This document shows, one piece after another, positions 9,409-18,308 of a DNA stretch of 64,000 bases. The stretch's first letter is position 1. The number at the start of each line of letters is the position of its first letter. The notes beneath the pieces were generated by a model. It did not search any database. It saw only the letters and a list, made by a program, of their open reading frames with translations, and was not told the DNA's origin. The stretch comes from Butyrivibrio sp. MC2021 (lineage in GTDB: Bacteria; Bacillota; Clostridia; Lachnospirales; Lachnospiraceae). The translations under genes and the position numbers were made by a program. The DNA lies in NCBI RefSeq assembly GCF_000621605.1, contig NZ_JHXX01000011.1:62001-126000 (forward strand), read 5' to 3'.

Positions 9409-9684
9409 ATGAAGGATTTTTTTACCAGGTTATTCCAAGGGCGCTACGGTTCCTATGGTACCGATTTGCTGACCAGATTTTTACTTGTTGAGGCGTTTAT
9501 ATGTCTCCTTTTGTCAGTCATTGCCCCGCCGCTTGGCTTTTTATATTATGTTGCGTTAGTGATACTTATCTACTGCTATTTCCGTCTCTTTTCAAAAAAC
9601 ATCACCAAAAGATACAAAGAAAATGAGCGGTATTTAAGTATAAGAAAAAAAGTTATTGGTTTCTTCAAGTGTCGCAAAGGATAG
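9409..9684 (+). CDS. Small membrane protein, flavodoxin-gene partner
   Basis: A 91-aa protein with two hydrophobic segments (LLVEAFICLLLSVIA and a second through VALVILIYCYF), followed by a basic tail ending IGFFKCRKG. The FRLFSKNITKRYKEN pattern matches a widespread uncharacterised Firmicutes family of short two-helix proteins with a basic C-terminus. I know no function. The start at 9409 is chosen over an upstream ATG (9373) because GAGGAG lies 6 nt before it. The stop is 2 bp before the flavodoxin start, so the two are co-transcribed. Confidence 0.7.
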   Translation: MKDFFTRLFQGRYGSYGTDLLTRFLLVEAFICLLLSVIAPPLGFLYYVALVILIYCYFRLFSKNITKRYKENERYLSIRKKVIGFFKCRKG

Positions 9685-9686
9685 CT

Positions 9687-10229
9687 ATGCTCAAATACCT
9701 AGTTATTTATGCCAGTGTGACCGGTAATACCCGGCTTCTGGCGGAAGAAATTTATAACGCTCTGCCGGTGTCCCCCAAGGAAAAAAAGCTTGTGGATATC
9801 CGCTCATGGCACGGAGAGGCCGACGCAGAGAATTATTTTGTGGGATTCTGGGCCAACAGAGGATCCTGCACTTTGGAGATCATAGATCTTTTGTCATCCC
9901 TGCATTCGAGAAATGTGGCTCTCTTCGGAACCTGCGGCATGGGAGCCGGAAGCCGTTACTATGACGCTTTGGAGCAGAACGCCAGGGTATGGCTGTCAGA
10001 AAGCAATACTTTCCTTGGTTCCTATTTCTGTCAGGGCAAAATGCCCATAGAAGTAAGACTTAAATACGAATCCTACAGGGGAAAAGCCGATGATGCCAGA
10101 ATTGACCAGATGCTGAGCTACTTTGACGAAGCTGCCACCCATCCCAACAGGCAGGATTTCATGCATGCCCACATGTTTACGGAGAGAATGGTGAGCCGCA
10201 TCAAAGATCTGTCCCTTGAATATGCGTAA
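9687..10229 (+). CDS. Flavodoxin-family protein (BilS-like)
   Basis: A 180-aa flavodoxin-like protein. The FMN phosphate loop is SVTGNTR at about residues 11-17, and the second FMN-binding loop is FGTCGMGAG near residue 90. A FCQGKMP segment follows. The sequence resembles the flavodoxins that NCBI names BilS, which accompany the bilirubin reductase BilR in gut Clostridia, but no BilR gene is in this window, so the electron partner is unknown. The ATG at 9687 is preferred to GTG 9669 because AAAGGA lies 4 nt upstream. It ends before a strong hairpin at 10262-10301. Confidence 0.75.
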   Translation: MLKYLVIYASVTGNTRLLAEEIYNALPVSPKEKKLVDIRSWHGEADAENYFVGFWANRGSCTLEIIDLLSSLHSRNVALFGTCGMGAGSRYYDALEQNARVWLSESNTFLGSYFCQGKMPIEVRLKYESYRGKADDARIDQMLSYFDEAATHPNRQDFMHAHMFTERMVSRIKDLSLEYA

Positions 10230-10261
10230 TCAGGAAAGCCTTCGGCTTTCTTGCTAAATAG

Positions 10262-10301
10262 AATGAGCCGGGCCTGTGCAGGATCACAGTTCCGGCTCAT
10301 T
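10262..10301. terminator. Terminator hairpin between convergent genes
   Basis: A 10-bp stem AATGAGCCGG/CCGGCTCATT encloses a second stem CTGTG/CACAG. It sits between the flavodoxin gene and the oppositely oriented pectate lyase, so it may serve both. The T-tract is better on the plus strand (TCTTTTT, 7 nt on). A smaller hairpin GAAAGCC/GGCTTTC lies at 10234-10250. Confidence 0.7.
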
Positions 10302-10320
10302 ATAATGTCTTTTTATCTTA

Positions 10321-13300
10321 TTATGGCTTTAATACACCATTCTCATCGAAGTGATAAGTCTTACCCCAGATCTTGTAATCTCCTGTTACCATTGTGCCGT
10401 CAGCCTTGAAGTAATACTTCTTGCCATCAAGAGTAAGCCAGTATGACTTCTTAACTCTGAAGGTGCTGTCAAAGTAGTAGGTCTCATTTCCAATCTTTGT
10501 AAGGCCCTTGGCAAGGAAACCATCCTCATGTCCATAGTAAAGTGCAGACCACTTGGTGAAGAATCCTGTTACCATCTTGCCCTCGGCTCCGAAGTATCTC
10601 TTATCTTTATCAAAAGCAACGAATGCATTGGTTACAAGGTTTCCGTTGGACTTGAAGAAATACATTACTCCGTCGATCTCTGTAAGGCCTGTTGCTTTCT
10701 CGCCGTTGGAGTACTCATAGTACTTAGCGCCCCACTTGCTCTTCCACTGTCCTGTTACAGGTGCAGGTTCCGGAGCAGGCTCGGGTGTAGGCTCAGGATC
10801 GGGAGTAGGAACAACTACTTCCTCTGAAGATCCCTCACTGGATGCCTCTTCGCTGGAGCCTTCTGATGAAGCCTCACTGGATGCTTCTGATGATGCTTCG
10901 CTTGCTGCTTCACTGGAAGCCTCTGATGCTGACTCCTCAGATGATGCCTCTGAAGCTGCCTCGCTGGAAGCCTCGGAAGCTGCCTCGCCGGGCTCCTCTG
11001 AGATCTCCTCCTCAGATGATGCCTCTGAAGCTGCCTCGCTGGAGCTTTCGGAAGCTGCCTCGCCGGGCTCCTCTGAGATCTCCTCCTCAGATGATGCTTC
11101 TGATGAAGCCTCTGAGCTTCCCTGGCCGGGATCATCCTCTATAACAGGCTCCTCTTCTGTAGTGCCCTCTGTCTCAAATACCATGTAGAACAGGTTCTCA
11201 ACATCCTTCTTGGTAAGCTCGTGTGAGCCGGCTGTGATATCAAGTACCATTACGTTTGAAGCTTCCTTCATTGCTGTTCCGTCAAGCTTGATTGAAGAAT
11301 CATTGTCTCCGAATACAAGTGTAAGCTTGCCCTCAGCAGGAGCTGTGAAGGAAATCTTTGTCTTGCTTTCGATCTTGAGGCACTGTGTAAGTACCAGACC
11401 GTCATACTCTACAGTTCCCTTTGTTGTTGAAAGAGTTCCTGCAATGTTAAAGAAATCATCATTAAGGCCTGTGCCTGTGAAGTTGTGAACATATTTTGCT
11501 GCTGTTACTTCAGGCTCTGGTTCGGGATCAGGAATGATTTCCTCGGTAGAAGCTTCGCTGGAAGCATCTGATCCGCTGTCCTCTGAACCACTGTTCTCTG
11601 ATGAAGCCTCACTGGATGCCTCTGAACCGCTATCCTCTGATGAAGCCTCACTGGATGCCTCTGAAGAGCCCTCTGAAGATCCCTCGTCATCGCTCTTTAC
11701 GCCGTTGCCGCCAACTGCGATAAGCTTGGTCTTGTAGGAATTAAGAGCAGCCTTAAGGGCCTTGTTAACGCTGTAATCTGCGTCATCAACAGCGTCATTG
11801 AACTCCCACTTGAAGTCTCCGCCGTTCTCTCTTCCGGCAAGGCTCTCAACCTTCTCCTTGGCAGCTTCCGGTGAATCTGCCTTGTAGGAATACATGATTG
11901 AAGAAGTGTCGAAGTTGTTGTATGTAGAGCCGCCCTTGTAAGCCTTAACGGTTGCAGGAACCTTCTCTTTTGCAGAAGAAGCCTCATATGCATCGAACTC
12001 GGTGTTGTTCTTCTGATAGGTTACATAGCTCTTAGCACCGATGATCTTGTTGTTATAGCTCTTGATGATACCGCCATCCTCACTTGAAAAGGTTCCAAGA
12101 TTTTTCTCATCTCTTGTAAGAGAATTCCAGTCAGAAATAATATCAGATCCCTGATAAGAAATAAGCATAGGATACTTGCAGTTTCTGAAGTAGTTGGCCT
12201 CAACGAAGGCTGAAGCTCCCATGGTTACGCCTGCGCCATACTTGGCATTGCCGTCGTAGTAGTTGTTGTAGATATGAACAGAACAGGTTCTGATACGAGG
12301 ATGTCTTGAATCAGAGTGATCATACCAGTTGTGGTGGTAAGTGATATAGTTCTCTGTAGACTCAGACTTCATACCCTGAAGGTTACTCTTACCAGTGTCA
12401 TAGAAATGGTTGTAAGAGTGGGTTACAAAGGTTGATGTCTTTGTATCAAGAGAGCCGTCGCCCTTAGCCTGGTCAGCGTCACCACCTGCAAGTCCGTAGA
12501 AAAGATCGCAGTTGTGAACCCAGATATGGTCATTGCTCTGCTGAAGTCCGATATCATCGCCTTCATTACTGTCGCAGTTCATAAAGCCCAGGTTTCTTAC
12601 TTCCACGTTGGAAGCATTCTTGATTCTAAGTCCCCAGCCGTCTGCTGTGGCATCCTCGCCGACACCCTCAAAAGTGATGCCGCCGACTCTCTTGTTGGCT
12701 CCGCTGCCGCTGATGCAGATGTCGCCGCCTTCCATTGTGGCAAAGTCAGTGATCTGACCTACGAATCTGACATCGAGAGGACGGGTCTCATAGCCCTTCT
12801 TGTATAAGTTAAGAATATTCTGAAGTCCCTTGGCGTTGGTAGTTGCACCCTTGGCATTGGTGGTAACATCCAAGGATACGCTGTCCTTGGTATCCTTGGT
12901 GATGTAAAGAACTACCGCGTCGGACTTAAGTGTTCCGTTATCATTGTATGCTCCGCTGCTGGTTCCGTTGACGAAGCCGAAACCTGAACGGTCGTGAGCT
13001 GCTACATAAACCTTCTCTGAAACAGCTCCTGTCATGGTCTTGCCGTTCTCCACAGGAACAACCTTAAAGGAATAGTTGCCTGCCGCAAGTCCCAGAGCAT
13101 CTGCTCTGTAGTATTTTCCGCCCTTTCCGTCGGAATAAAGTCGGATGAGTTCATCATCCAGCTGAGTGCCGTTAACATATACGTTGTAAGCATCAGCATC
13201 CCCTGCAGCCCATTCTACATAGGCTGACTCAAGCCATCCGCCGCACTCTGTGATAACCGGTACAGCAGGAGCCGCACTAACATTCAATGATGGTGCAGCC

Positions 13301-13374
13301 AAAAAAGATGTGGCCGCTAATACACCGGCCATCATAAGCCCCATTTTGTTGTATTTTTTCCCCAACATTTTCAC
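10321..13374 (-). CDS. Secreted PL1 pectate lyase with Ser-rich linkers and cell-wall-binding repeats
   Basis: A 1017-aa exported, modular pectate lyase that cleaves polygalacturonate by beta-elimination. The signal peptide ends near residue 34 (NVSA/APAVP). A fibronectin-like N-terminal part precedes a PL1 parallel beta-helix (about residues 110-480) with HIWVHNCDLFYG, KGDGSLDTK and the catalytic-arginine motif HSDSRHPRIR. Two Ser/Glu/Ala-rich linkers (about residues 561-615 and 746-853) flank a small beta domain. The C-terminus (about 873-1017) has choline-binding-type repeats (GLTEIDGVMYFF, GKKYYFKADGTMVTG) that should hold it on the cell wall. Transcription starts at a consensus promoter next to a CcpA site. 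Confidence 0.93.
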   Translation of the reverse strand: MKMLGKKYNKMGLMMAGVLAATSFLAAPSLNVSAAPAVPVITECGGWLESAYVEWAAGDADAYNVYVNGTQLDDELIRLYSDGKGGKYYRADALGLAAGNYSFKVVPVENGKTMTGAVSEKVYVAAHDRSGFGFVNGTSSGAYNDNGTLKSDAVVLYITKDTKDSVSLDVTTNAKGATTNAKGLQNILNLYKKGYETRPLDVRFVGQITDFATMEGGDICISGSGANKRVGGITFEGVGEDATADGWGLRIKNASNVEVRNLGFMNCDSNEGDDIGLQQSNDHIWVHNCDLFYGLAGGDADQAKGDGSLDTKTSTFVTHSYNHFYDTGKSNLQGMKSESTENYITYHHNWYDHSDSRHPRIRTCSVHIYNNYYDGNAKYGAGVTMGASAFVEANYFRNCKYPMLISYQGSDIISDWNSLTRDEKNLGTFSSEDGGIIKSYNNKIIGAKSYVTYQKNNTEFDAYEASSAKEKVPATVKAYKGGSTYNNFDTSSIMYSYKADSPEAAKEKVESLAGRENGGDFKWEFNDAVDDADYSVNKALKAALNSYKTKLIAVGGNGVKSDDEGSSEGSSEASSEASSEDSGSEASSEASSENSGSEDSGSDASSEASTEEIIPDPEPEPEVTAAKYVHNFTGTGLNDDFFNIAGTLSTTKGTVEYDGLVLTQCLKIESKTKISFTAPAEGKLTLVFGDNDSSIKLDGTAMKEASNVMVLDITAGSHELTKKDVENLFYMVFETEGTTEEEPVIEDDPGQGSSEASSEASSEEEISEEPGEAASESSSEAASEASSEEEISEEPGEAASEASSEAASEASSEESASEASSEAASEASSEASSEASSEGSSEEASSEGSSEEVVVPTPDPEPTPEPAPEPAPVTGQWKSKWGAKYYEYSNGEKATGLTEIDGVMYFFKSNGNLVTNAFVAFDKDKRYFGAEGKMVTGFFTKWSALYYGHEDGFLAKGLTKIGNETYYFDSTFRVKKSYWLTLDGKKYYFKADGTMVTGDYKIWGKTYHFDENGVLKP
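10815..11135 (-). repeat. Ser/Glu-rich linker repeats in the pectate lyase
   Basis: Degenerate 12-15 bp units encode EASSEASSE and EEPGEAASE-type repeats. A second, shorter block lies at 11530-11690. They form flexible linkers between the catalytic, beta and wall-binding modules and are a likely site of length variation by slippage. Confidence 0.75.
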
Positions 13375-13381
13375 TCCTTCC

Positions 13382-13397
13382 GCGTTTCAACAAACGC
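13382..13397 (-). other. Short hairpin beside the pectate lyase ribosome binding site
   Basis: A perfect 6-bp stem GCGTTT/AAACGC with a 4-nt loop in the 5' leader ends a few bases before the GAAGGAG ribosome binding site. It may affect translation or mRNA stability. That role is inference only. Confidence 0.4.
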
Positions 13398-13419
13398 AAC
13401 CTCTAATAATTACTATACA

Positions 13420-13448
13420 ATAATAGGCCACCGCAGACCGGCAGTCAA
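13420..13448 (-). promoter_or_regulatory. Sigma-A promoter of the pectate lyase
   Basis: On the minus strand, TTGACT (13443-13448) and TATTAT (13420-13425) are spaced by 17 bp. This predicts a start near 13413 and a leader of about 40 nt. Confidence 0.75.
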
Positions 13449-13456
13449 CGAATTTA

Positions 13457-13470
13457 TGGAAGCGTTTACA
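13457..13470. promoter_or_regulatory. CcpA catabolite-responsive element (cre)
   Basis: TGGAAGCGTTTACA fits the Firmicutes cre consensus TGNAANCGNTNNCA at every defined position. It lies about 9 bp upstream of the -35 box of the pectate lyase promoter, so carbon catabolite control of pectin use is expected. The sign of regulation is uncertain because the site is upstream of, not over, the promoter. Confidence 0.75.
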
Positions 13471-13559
13471 TAGAAAATACACGGAGGTTTTTGTTAAAAA
13501 CATACAATCGCAATTGAAAGCTATTACAATTGTTTTCTCATCTGTTTTTTCGCAAAAAA

Positions 13560-13592
13560 CAGCCACGATTCACCTTAAGTGAATTGTGGCTG
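13560..13592 (-). terminator. Terminator overlapping the end of the 206-aa gene
   Basis: A 14-bp stem with one wobble pair (CAGCCACGATTCAC/GTGAATTGTGGCTG) is followed on the minus strand by GTTTTTTGCG. The stem covers the last codons and the stop codon (13570-13572) of the hypothetical gene. Confidence 0.8.
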
Positions 13593-14190
13593 CACTGTTT
13601 TCAAAGATCTCTGTGCAATCATCATCTTCTGCCCTCTGATAGGTCACGGTAAACATCCTGTATTTGGATATAAGCATATATACCGTCTGGTGGATCACTT
13701 CCTCATCTGCGGGCTGATAACTGGATACGATCTTAAATCCGGGATAACCGTCAATCTTTATCTTTTCAAAGGACTCAACTTTGAAACCGACCTTTTGCTG
13801 ATACTCATTGTCATAAGCAGCAGACATGGTGTCCTGATAGATCTCTCTGGTAAGATTCAAAGACTCATCAATTATCTCCATCTCACCGGAGGCAAGAACT
13901 GCTGCCTTTTCTCTGTTGGTAAGGATCTTGTCTTTCTCATTGTCATAGTAGCTATACTTGATGGAAGAAGATTCCATCGGATGATTCTTATTGATAAAAA
14001 AACCCTTCTCTGTTCCGGGAACAAATTCACTGGGTATAACGAAACTGCAGGATGTAGCAGTCTTCAGATCATCCTCCGCAAGAGTGGTGATCACTCCTGA
14101 CAGGAAAAATCCCGAAAGCACTGCACAGATAATAGCCAGTAAGCCTCCCAGCGCATATATTAATATTTTCCGTTTACACTTATTTCTCAT
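13570..14190 (-). CDS. Hypothetical membrane-anchored protein
   Basis: A 206-aa protein with a lysine/arginine-rich start and one hydrophobic helix (about residues 9-33), then an extracytoplasmic domain. The outer part has a lipoprotein-like beta pattern (CSFVIPSEFVPG, GFKVESFEKIKIDGYPGFKIV, TVYMLISKYRMFTVTY), similar in style to proteins that test a fatty or peptide ligand, but I cannot name a family. It follows the DUF6020-like gene by 30 bp and is likely co-transcribed. The ribosome binding site (GGTGAT) is poor, so the start is not certain. Its 3' end lies inside a terminator. Confidence 0.6.
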   Translation of the reverse strand: MRNKCKRKILIYALGGLLAIICAVLSGFFLSGVITTLAEDDLKTATSCSFVIPSEFVPGTEKGFFINKNHPMESSSIKYSYYDNEKDKILTNREKAAVLASGEMEIIDESLNLTREIYQDTMSAAYDNEYQQKVGFKVESFEKIKIDGYPGFKIVSSYQPADEEVIHQTVYMLISKYRMFTVTYQRAEDDDCTEIFENSAATIHLR

Positions 14191-14220
14191 TCAAATCACC
14201 AACAATAAAATAGTTCTCAT

Positions 14221-15768
14221 TTATTTTGAGGGTATATTCAAAATCCCGTAATATACAGGCAAAGCCACTGCAAAGCATAACCCGTATCTCCACTGAAATG
14301 CAATGGGTGTCGCCATAAGAATAGTAACCCAGCATAGCAAAAATGGCAATGACACGCCGCAGCCGATCTTATTTTTCCTGTGAAGCAAAAGAATAATACA
14401 TAGAACGCACCATGCTGTTGTGCCTACGCCAAGAAAAACAGAATAGGTATTTATCCCATTCTCAAACAGGGACTGTATTCCTTGGGGAGCCAATGATCTC
14501 GGGTATATCTTCTGTTCCTCAAACCAGGAAGCAAATGAATCCTCTGCCGCAAAGGCTCCGATATAAGTATATCTCATTTTATAGTCTTTATTGGAAAAAG
14601 ACCAAAATCCATAAGTACAACGCAGGTATGAGTCAACGTAAATATCAAAATTTGAGAACATCATCTCAAAATATGTTTTCAAAAACTCAGCTCGATGAGC
14701 ATTAAGAAAATCATCATCAATCCTGGCTTCTCCATATTTGATACGATCCGCATTATAGGGATCATACTGTTCTTTCATAGCTTCGATGGGCATGATCTTT
14801 TCAAGAAATGCCCTCTGTATGTCAGTGATATTCCCATCCTTACTAACGGTAGCCGCAATCTGCTGAATAGGAACACCTACAGCTTCACGGAAGCGATACT
14901 GGGCATTGGCATGATGCTGGATAAACCTGGTGGATGCAAAAAACAAAGCGATGACAACCGCATATAACAGCATGTACTTAAATACTTTTCTATAGGCTAC
15001 GCAGCAATATACAGCTATAACTGCGCAGATCATAAAGCCGTTGTTTCTGCACATCATCAGATATGTAGATATCAGCAGCAGTGCAATCTCTTTAATGGAT
15101 TTAATGCTTTCTCCCTCTGTTTCCCATAAATCATACATGACAGGAACCATAAGCATCAGTCCAACGGTAAAAATTACGTCCTTAACAAGAGTGATCTTGT
15201 AAAGATTCAATATAGGGCAAAGCAGAAAGAATGCATCAATGATAATAAGCGGAGTCTTCGGAACACCTTTTTCCTTCAGCCATGTCAGACAGTATGCACA
15301 TGCAAGGGAGATTATGATGATCTGAAAAACACAGAACAGTATAAGAGCCTCGTTATCTGTTTCCCCAAGGGCCCAGGCAATCTTGCGGAAGGCTCTGGCC
15401 ATTATAATATACTCCCAGGGATGCTGACCTGAGGTTCCAAGGCCTCCTCTTATCATAAAGATAGTATCATTGTTACAAGTTGCAGGATAATAGATCACCT
15501 GAAACAGAATACCAATAAGAAAAATAGCAATGAAGTTCAAAACAAAAAATGTTTTGGAACTGATTTTCAATGTCTTTTCCTCTCTCCAGCAGGAAGAGAA
15601 AAAGTCAGCAATCCTGATAATGCCAATAAACAAAATAAAACCGATAACCAAAGTAAGCCAACTAAACTTTTGTGCGTTATCCGGATTATAAACTTTTGTA
15701 AGTGAAAAGGCCAATGCGAATAAAACTGCGCAGACTCCCTCAACTGCCCCCTCAATTTTAGCTTTCAT
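14221..15768 (-). CDS. DUF6020-like polytopic membrane protein
   Basis: A 515-aa integral membrane protein with about twelve hydrophobic segments. A first-loop CNNDTIFMIRGG and QHPWEYI motif follows about the fourth helix. The arrangement of an acidic pair in the first large loop plus a C-terminal soluble segment recalls GT-C glycosyltransferases and the DUF6020 family often found near cell-envelope sugar genes in Clostridia. The donor and acceptor are unknown. The AGGGG ribosome binding site is good. The gene begins just past the thrS terminator, so it has its own start or relies on read-through. Confidence 0.65.
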   Translation of the reverse strand: MKAKIEGAVEGVCAVLFALAFSLTKVYNPDNAQKFSWLTLVIGFILFIGIIRIADFFSSCWREEKTLKISSKTFFVLNFIAIFLIGILFQVIYYPATCNNDTIFMIRGGLGTSGQHPWEYIIMARAFRKIAWALGETDNEALILFCVFQIIIISLACAYCLTWLKEKGVPKTPLIIIDAFFLLCPILNLYKITLVKDVIFTVGLMLMVPVMYDLWETEGESIKSIKEIALLLISTYLMMCRNNGFMICAVIAVYCCVAYRKVFKYMLLYAVVIALFFASTRFIQHHANAQYRFREAVGVPIQQIAATVSKDGNITDIQRAFLEKIMPIEAMKEQYDPYNADRIKYGEARIDDDFLNAHRAEFLKTYFEMMFSNFDIYVDSYLRCTYGFWSFSNKDYKMRYTYIGAFAAEDSFASWFEEQKIYPRSLAPQGIQSLFENGINTYSVFLGVGTTAWCVLCIILLLHRKNKIGCGVSLPFLLCWVTILMATPIAFQWRYGLCFAVALPVYYGILNIPSK

Positions 15769-15785
15769 TTTTTTTCCCCTAAAAT

Positions 15786-15817
15786 GGGCACAGTACCGTT
15801 AGTTTGGAACTGTGCCC
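15786..15817 (-). terminator. Rho-independent terminator of secC-thrS
   Basis: A 9-bp stem GGGCACAGT/ACTGTGCCC with a 14-nt loop, then ATTTTAGG on the minus strand, 14 bp past the thrS stop. Confidence 0.75.
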
Positions 15818-15830
15818 TTTAATTACATTT

Positions 15831-17714
15831 TTATGCCTCGTAGCTGTCGATAAGATCAAGTGAATGCTCACTGTTCATCTTCTTGCACATCTCTACAAGA
15901 GCCTCAAGAGGTACGTTCTGGATCTGCTTATTGGAACCGCGAACGTTGATGGAAACTGTTCCCTCAGCAGCTTCCTTATCACCGATAACGATGATGTATG
16001 GATCCTTGTAGTTCTTGTACTTCTTGATCTTCTCCTTCATGTTGTTGTCAGAGTAATCTGCCTCAACACGAATTCCGGCATCCATAAGAGCCTTCTCAAC
16101 CTTCTGAGCGTACTCATTATGCTCTACTCTGATAGGAACAATGCCTACCTGATAAGGGCTGAGCCAGAAGGGGAATACACCCTTGAAGTTCTCAATGATG
16201 ATACCGATGAATCTCTCAAGAGATCCGTAAATAGCTCTGTGGATAACAACAGGCATCTGCATGCTGCCGTCCTGAGCCTGATATGAAAGTCCAAAGTTGT
16301 GAGGAAGCTGGAAGTCAAGCTGTACTGTTCCGCACTGCCATTCTCTTCCGAGAGCATCCTTGATCTGAAGGTCGATCTTAGGTCCGTAGAAAGCACCGTC
16401 GCCCTCGTTGATCTCGTATCCTCCCTCGCCGTACTTCTCATCAAGGATCTCCTTGAGAGCAGCCTCGGCTCTGTTCCAAACCTCGATGTCACCCATGAAG
16501 TCCTCAGGTCTTGTGGAGAACTCAGCTCTGTATGTAACACCGAATGTAGAATAGATCTCGTCAGCGATAGCAATTACGTCTGCAATCTCCTCCTTGATCT
16601 GAGACTCCATTACGAAGGTATGGTCATCATCCTGTCTGAACTCCTGAACACGGAAAAGACCGTTCATCTGTCCTGACTTCTCCTTACGGTGAAGTACATC
16701 ATACTCACTGTAACGGATAGGAAGCTCCTTATAAGAGTGGTTTGTTCTCTTATAGGTCATCATAGCGTTAGGGCAGTTCATAGGCTTGGCAGCCATTGTA
16801 TCGTCAAGCTCACGGTTGTAGATAACTGAACCGGCCTGAATCTTAACATTTGTAGGAACCTCTGTGTTATCATTGATGTTCTCAAGAACACCGGGGATCT
16901 CGGCATCAGCCTTAACCCATCCTGAGATACCGGGAACCATGAACATGTTGTTTACATAGTGTGCCCAGTGTCCGCTGATAAGCCAGAGCTTCTTGTTGTT
17001 AACAAGGGGAGCAGCAATCTCTGTATAACCGTGTCTCTCCTGAATCTCTCTTGAATACTTAAGAAGAGCCTGGTACATCTTCCAGCCTCTTGGGAGCCAG
17101 TAAGGCATTCCGGGAGCTGTCTCATCAAACATGAACAGGTCAAGAGCGGGACCGATCTTCTTGTGGTCTCTCTCAAGTGCTTCCTGGATCATCTTGATGT
17201 GCTGTTTAAGCTCATCCTTGCTTGGGAAAGCATATAAATAAATTCTTGAAAGCTGATCTCTCTTCTCGTCTCCTCTCCAGTAAGCTCCTGATACGGAACG
17301 AACCTGATAGGAAACATTCATGAGTTCCTGTGAATTAGCAACGTGAGGTCCTCTGCAGAGATCAACGTAGTCTTCACCTGTGTAGTAAACAGTGATGGTC
17401 TCATCCTCAGGAAGATCATTGATAAGTTCTGTCTTGAACTTCTGGTCCTTGAACATGGATAGTGCTTCTGACTTTGAAACCTCTTTTCTTGTCCAATCCT
17501 CTCTTCTCTTGATGATCTCACGCATCTTGTCCTCGATGGTCTTGAAATCATCCTGAGTTACTGCCTTGGGAAGTACGAAGTCGTAGTAGCATCCGTCATC
17601 GATCTGTGGTCCGATGGCATACTGAACTTCCTTTCCGTAAAGCTCGATCACTGCCTTGGCGAGGATATGCGCCATTGAATGACGATAAACCTCTAAAAAT
17701 TCTTCTTTTGTCAT
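15831..17714 (-). CDS. thrS: Threonyl-tRNA synthetase lacking the TGS domain
   Basis: Charges tRNA-Thr. The 627-aa protein begins directly at the editing domain (HSMAHILAKAV at residue 12, CRGPHV near 130), so the usual N-terminal TGS domain of about 60 residues is absent. In the class II core the three zinc ligands are kept: Cys in KPMNCPNAM, His in QDDDHTF and His in VVIHRAIYGSLERF. Between GHWAHYVNNMF and KPMNCP there are about 46 residues, roughly 25 more than usual. The C-terminal anticodon-binding domain is present. A good AAAGGA site precedes the ATG. No T-box leader fits the 57-bp gap after secC. Confidence 0.93.
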   Translation of the reverse strand: MTKEEFLEVYRHSMAHILAKAVIELYGKEVQYAIGPQIDDGCYYDFVLPKAVTQDDFKTIEDKMREIIKRREDWTRKEVSKSEALSMFKDQKFKTELINDLPEDETITVYYTGEDYVDLCRGPHVANSQELMNVSYQVRSVSGAYWRGDEKRDQLSRIYLYAFPSKDELKQHIKMIQEALERDHKKIGPALDLFMFDETAPGMPYWLPRGWKMYQALLKYSREIQERHGYTEIAAPLVNNKKLWLISGHWAHYVNNMFMVPGISGWVKADAEIPGVLENINDNTEVPTNVKIQAGSVIYNRELDDTMAAKPMNCPNAMMTYKRTNHSYKELPIRYSEYDVLHRKEKSGQMNGLFRVQEFRQDDDHTFVMESQIKEEIADVIAIADEIYSTFGVTYRAEFSTRPEDFMGDIEVWNRAEAALKEILDEKYGEGGYEINEGDGAFYGPKIDLQIKDALGREWQCGTVQLDFQLPHNFGLSYQAQDGSMQMPVVIHRAIYGSLERFIGIIIENFKGVFPFWLSPYQVGIVPIRVEHNEYAQKVEKALMDAGIRVEADYSDNNMKEKIKKYKNYKDPYIIVIGDKEAAEGTVSINVRGSNKQIQNVPLEALVEMCKKMNSEHSLDLIDSYEA

Positions 17715-17771
17715 TTTTTGTCCTTTCTATGCAATACCTACCGGGTAATGCTGTTATATATTAATTTTTTG

Positions 17772-18278
17772 TTACGCGTTCTTGCCGTGGCACTTCTTGT
17801 ACTTCTTGCCACTTCCGCATGGACATGGATCGTTAGGATATACCTTGTTCTCTTTTCTTACAGTGTGAGAAGCCTTCTCCTCTTTGTAAAGAGCCTTTCT
17901 CTTGTCCTCGTCGAAGATATCGTTCCACTCCTCAAGGCCATAGAGCCAGTCTGCTCCTGCGTTAACCATGTTCTTGTAAAGAAGTTCCTTGTCAAAGCCA
18001 AGGTTAACCTCTGTATCCTCTGTCATATCATCGATAGGGTTGGGCTCCTTAAGGCTGTCGTTGATACCGTCAAGGAAACCTGTCATTGTCATGATATCAA
18101 GACCAAACTTGTCAGCGAGCTCCTTAACTGTTCCCTTAACTACCTCGTCAGGGTTCTTAAGAAGCTGTGCATATACGTCCTTTTCCTTCTGAAAATATTC
18201 TGTCCATAATCTCTGAAGATCGCCCTTGTTGGCAGTCTCTGAATAAGCTTTGTCACGCCACTCTTTTAATAATGCCAT
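17772..18278 (-). CDS. SEC-C metal-binding motif protein
   Basis: A 168-aa cytosolic protein. Residues 1-130 are helical and acidic with no family I know. The C-terminus is a classic SEC-C zinc motif, [18 protein letters not shown], with Cys-X-Cys and Cys-His ligands, the module found at the end of SecA and in many orphan proteins. It is the first gene of an operon with thrS (57-bp gap, no terminator). A role next to translation is possible but unproven. The GGAG site before ATG 18278 is good. Confidence 0.8.
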   Translation of the reverse strand: MALLKEWRDKAYSETANKGDLQRLWTEYFQKEKDVYAQLLKNPDEVVKGTVKELADKFGLDIMTMTGFLDGINDSLKEPNPIDDMTEDTEVNLGFDKELLYKNMVNAGADWLYGLEEWNDIFDEDKRKALYKEEKASHTVRKENKVYPNDPCPCGSGKKYKKCHGKNA

Positions 18279-18308
18279 AACTAATTACTCCATTTCTTTT
18301 TACACAAA

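Noticed and set aside
10736-11188. Long plus-strand frame rich in Ser/Asp/Glu opposite the pectate lyase
   Set aside because: It is the complement of the Ser-rich linker repeats and has no ribosome binding site or family features.
17715-17771. T-box riboswitch before thrS
   Set aside because: The gap is only 57 bp and has no T-box sequence or terminator; the gene is second in an operon.
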